Positions 51,623 through 51,822 of a stretch of DNA of 51,822 bases are shown piece by piece. Under the pieces are notes generated by a model. That model had not been told where the DNA came from, made no database searches, and saw only the letters and a list, made by a program, of their open reading frames with translations. The stretch is taken from contig NZ_AUCB01000036.1 in NCBI RefSeq assembly GCF_000429545.1, positions 1 to 51,822 of the forward strand, in the 5' to 3' direction. A program made the translations under genes and the position numbers. This stretch comes from Arenibacter certesii DSM 19833. GTDB lineage: Bacteria > Bacteroidota > Bacteroidia > Flavobacteriales > Flavobacteriaceae. Every line of letters starts with the position of its first letter. The first letter of the stretch is position 1.

Positions 51623-51822
51623 ATGTCTATGTCCAAGATACGAAGAATCCACGATTTCCAGCACAGTTTTACATTTTCCTCCCAGACCGAAGAGTTCGAT
51701 GCGTTTTACGCCCGGTTTCTCGAAAGCGATCTTGGCAAGATCTATATCGCCATCCCTTGGGACGAACTGGTAGCGGCCCTTGGTCTGAAGGAAGCCAAAA
51801 AGGGCCCAAGGTGCATCTTCTG
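51623..51822 (+). mobile_element. Transposase N-terminal fragment (cut by window end)
   Basis: The first 66 codons of a transposase run off the edge. It reads MSMSKIRRIHDFQHSFTFSS, then DAFYARFLESDLGKIYIAIP and WDELVAALGL, the typical start of DDE transposases of the IS5/IS1182 kind with a DUF772-type N-terminal domain. Starts at 51623 (ATG) or 51629 (second ATG) are both possible. The sequence is about 50-55% GC, above its neighbours, as is the left-edge fragment, which lies in the same orientation. Confidence 0.8.

Noticed and set aside
1..51822. CRISPR array, tRNA or rRNA genes
   Set aside because: No regularly spaced repeats and no cloverleaf or rRNA-like stretches were noticed on either strand. 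A covariance-model search would be needed to exclude small RNA genes.
1..51822. Composite transposon bounded by two insertion sequences
   Set aside because: The interior is mostly core genes (tyrS, pyrC, pckA, hemD, trmB) with host-like composition. Contig breakage at repeats explains the edges better.

Overview
The window reads as chromosomal DNA of a Bacteroidota bacterium, most likely a Flavobacteriaceae member of marine or similar habitat. The genus cannot be fixed from the sequence. The support is: low GC in the interior; A-rich leaders without strong Shine-Dalgarno motifs; several TAnnTTTG promoter elements of the Bacteroidetes type; type IX secretion (T9SS) C-terminal sorting domains; a TonB-dependent receptor with a carboxypeptidase-regulatory-like N-terminus; and clade-typical families (DUF4271, DUF4296, a dihydroorotase with QxH in place of HxH, an Mrp protein without CxxC).

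Both ends lie inside a GC-richer insertion sequence. Positions 2-148 hold the last 48 codons of a transposase and 51623-51822 the first codons of a transposase, both on the + strand. The window is probably one contig that broke at two copies of a repeated element.

Layout. 0.4-3.4 kb (- strand): ferritin, a small unknown protein, Lrp/AsnC regulator and saccharopine dehydrogenase-like enzyme. 3.4-5.6 kb: DUF423 protein and ATP-dependent PEP carboxykinase, closed by a bidirectional terminator. 5.6-8.7 kb (-): GT39 glycosyltransferase, DUF4271 membrane protein and uroporphyrinogen-III synthase in overlapping order. 8.8-11.3 kb (+): polyprenyl-phosphate mannose synthase-like GT2, dihydroorotase and DUF4296 lipoprotein. 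11.3-15.5 kb: an NAD-dependent epimerase, tyrosyl-tRNA synthetase, an unusual-start lipoprotein and a LuxE-type acyl-protein synthetase. 15.7-23.1 kb: a lipoprotein/TonB receptor/T9SS-tag mini-protein cluster with a decayed second mini-protein, divergent from a PhoB/PhoR-like two-component pair. 23.3-28.0 kb (+): TrmB, LysE-type exporter, alkyltransferase-like protein, Mrp ATPase, NifU C-domain protein, ferredoxin reductase and 2Fe-2S ferredoxin. 28.1-33.0 kb: ABC exporter, Ntn-hydrolase acylase lipoprotein and a secreted unknown. 33.2-37.3 kb (-): a four-gene cluster that looks like D-amino-acid uptake and catabolism (GntP permease, RidA, D-threonine aldolase/D-serine dehydratase-type PLP enzyme, M19 dipeptidase), with an inverted repeat at its promoter. 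37.5-40.5 kb: DUF4190 protein, a slipin cut by a nonsense codon, TonB and a small membrane ORF. 40.6-47.9 kb: a GAF protein, an HD-domain/Pycsar-effector-like membrane protein, and a 1235-residue lipoprotein combining a metallophosphatase, a kinase-like middle part and an Omp85-type barrel. 48.0-51.4 kb: a vanadium haloperoxidase-like lipoprotein and a sodium/solute symporter.

Most of the window is ordinary core and lifestyle genes. The parts most worth a second look are the HD-Pycsar fusion beside the three-part phosphatase/barrel protein, the D-amino-acid operon with its operator, the TonB/T9SS mini-protein cluster beside its two-component system, and four broken or oddly started genes.
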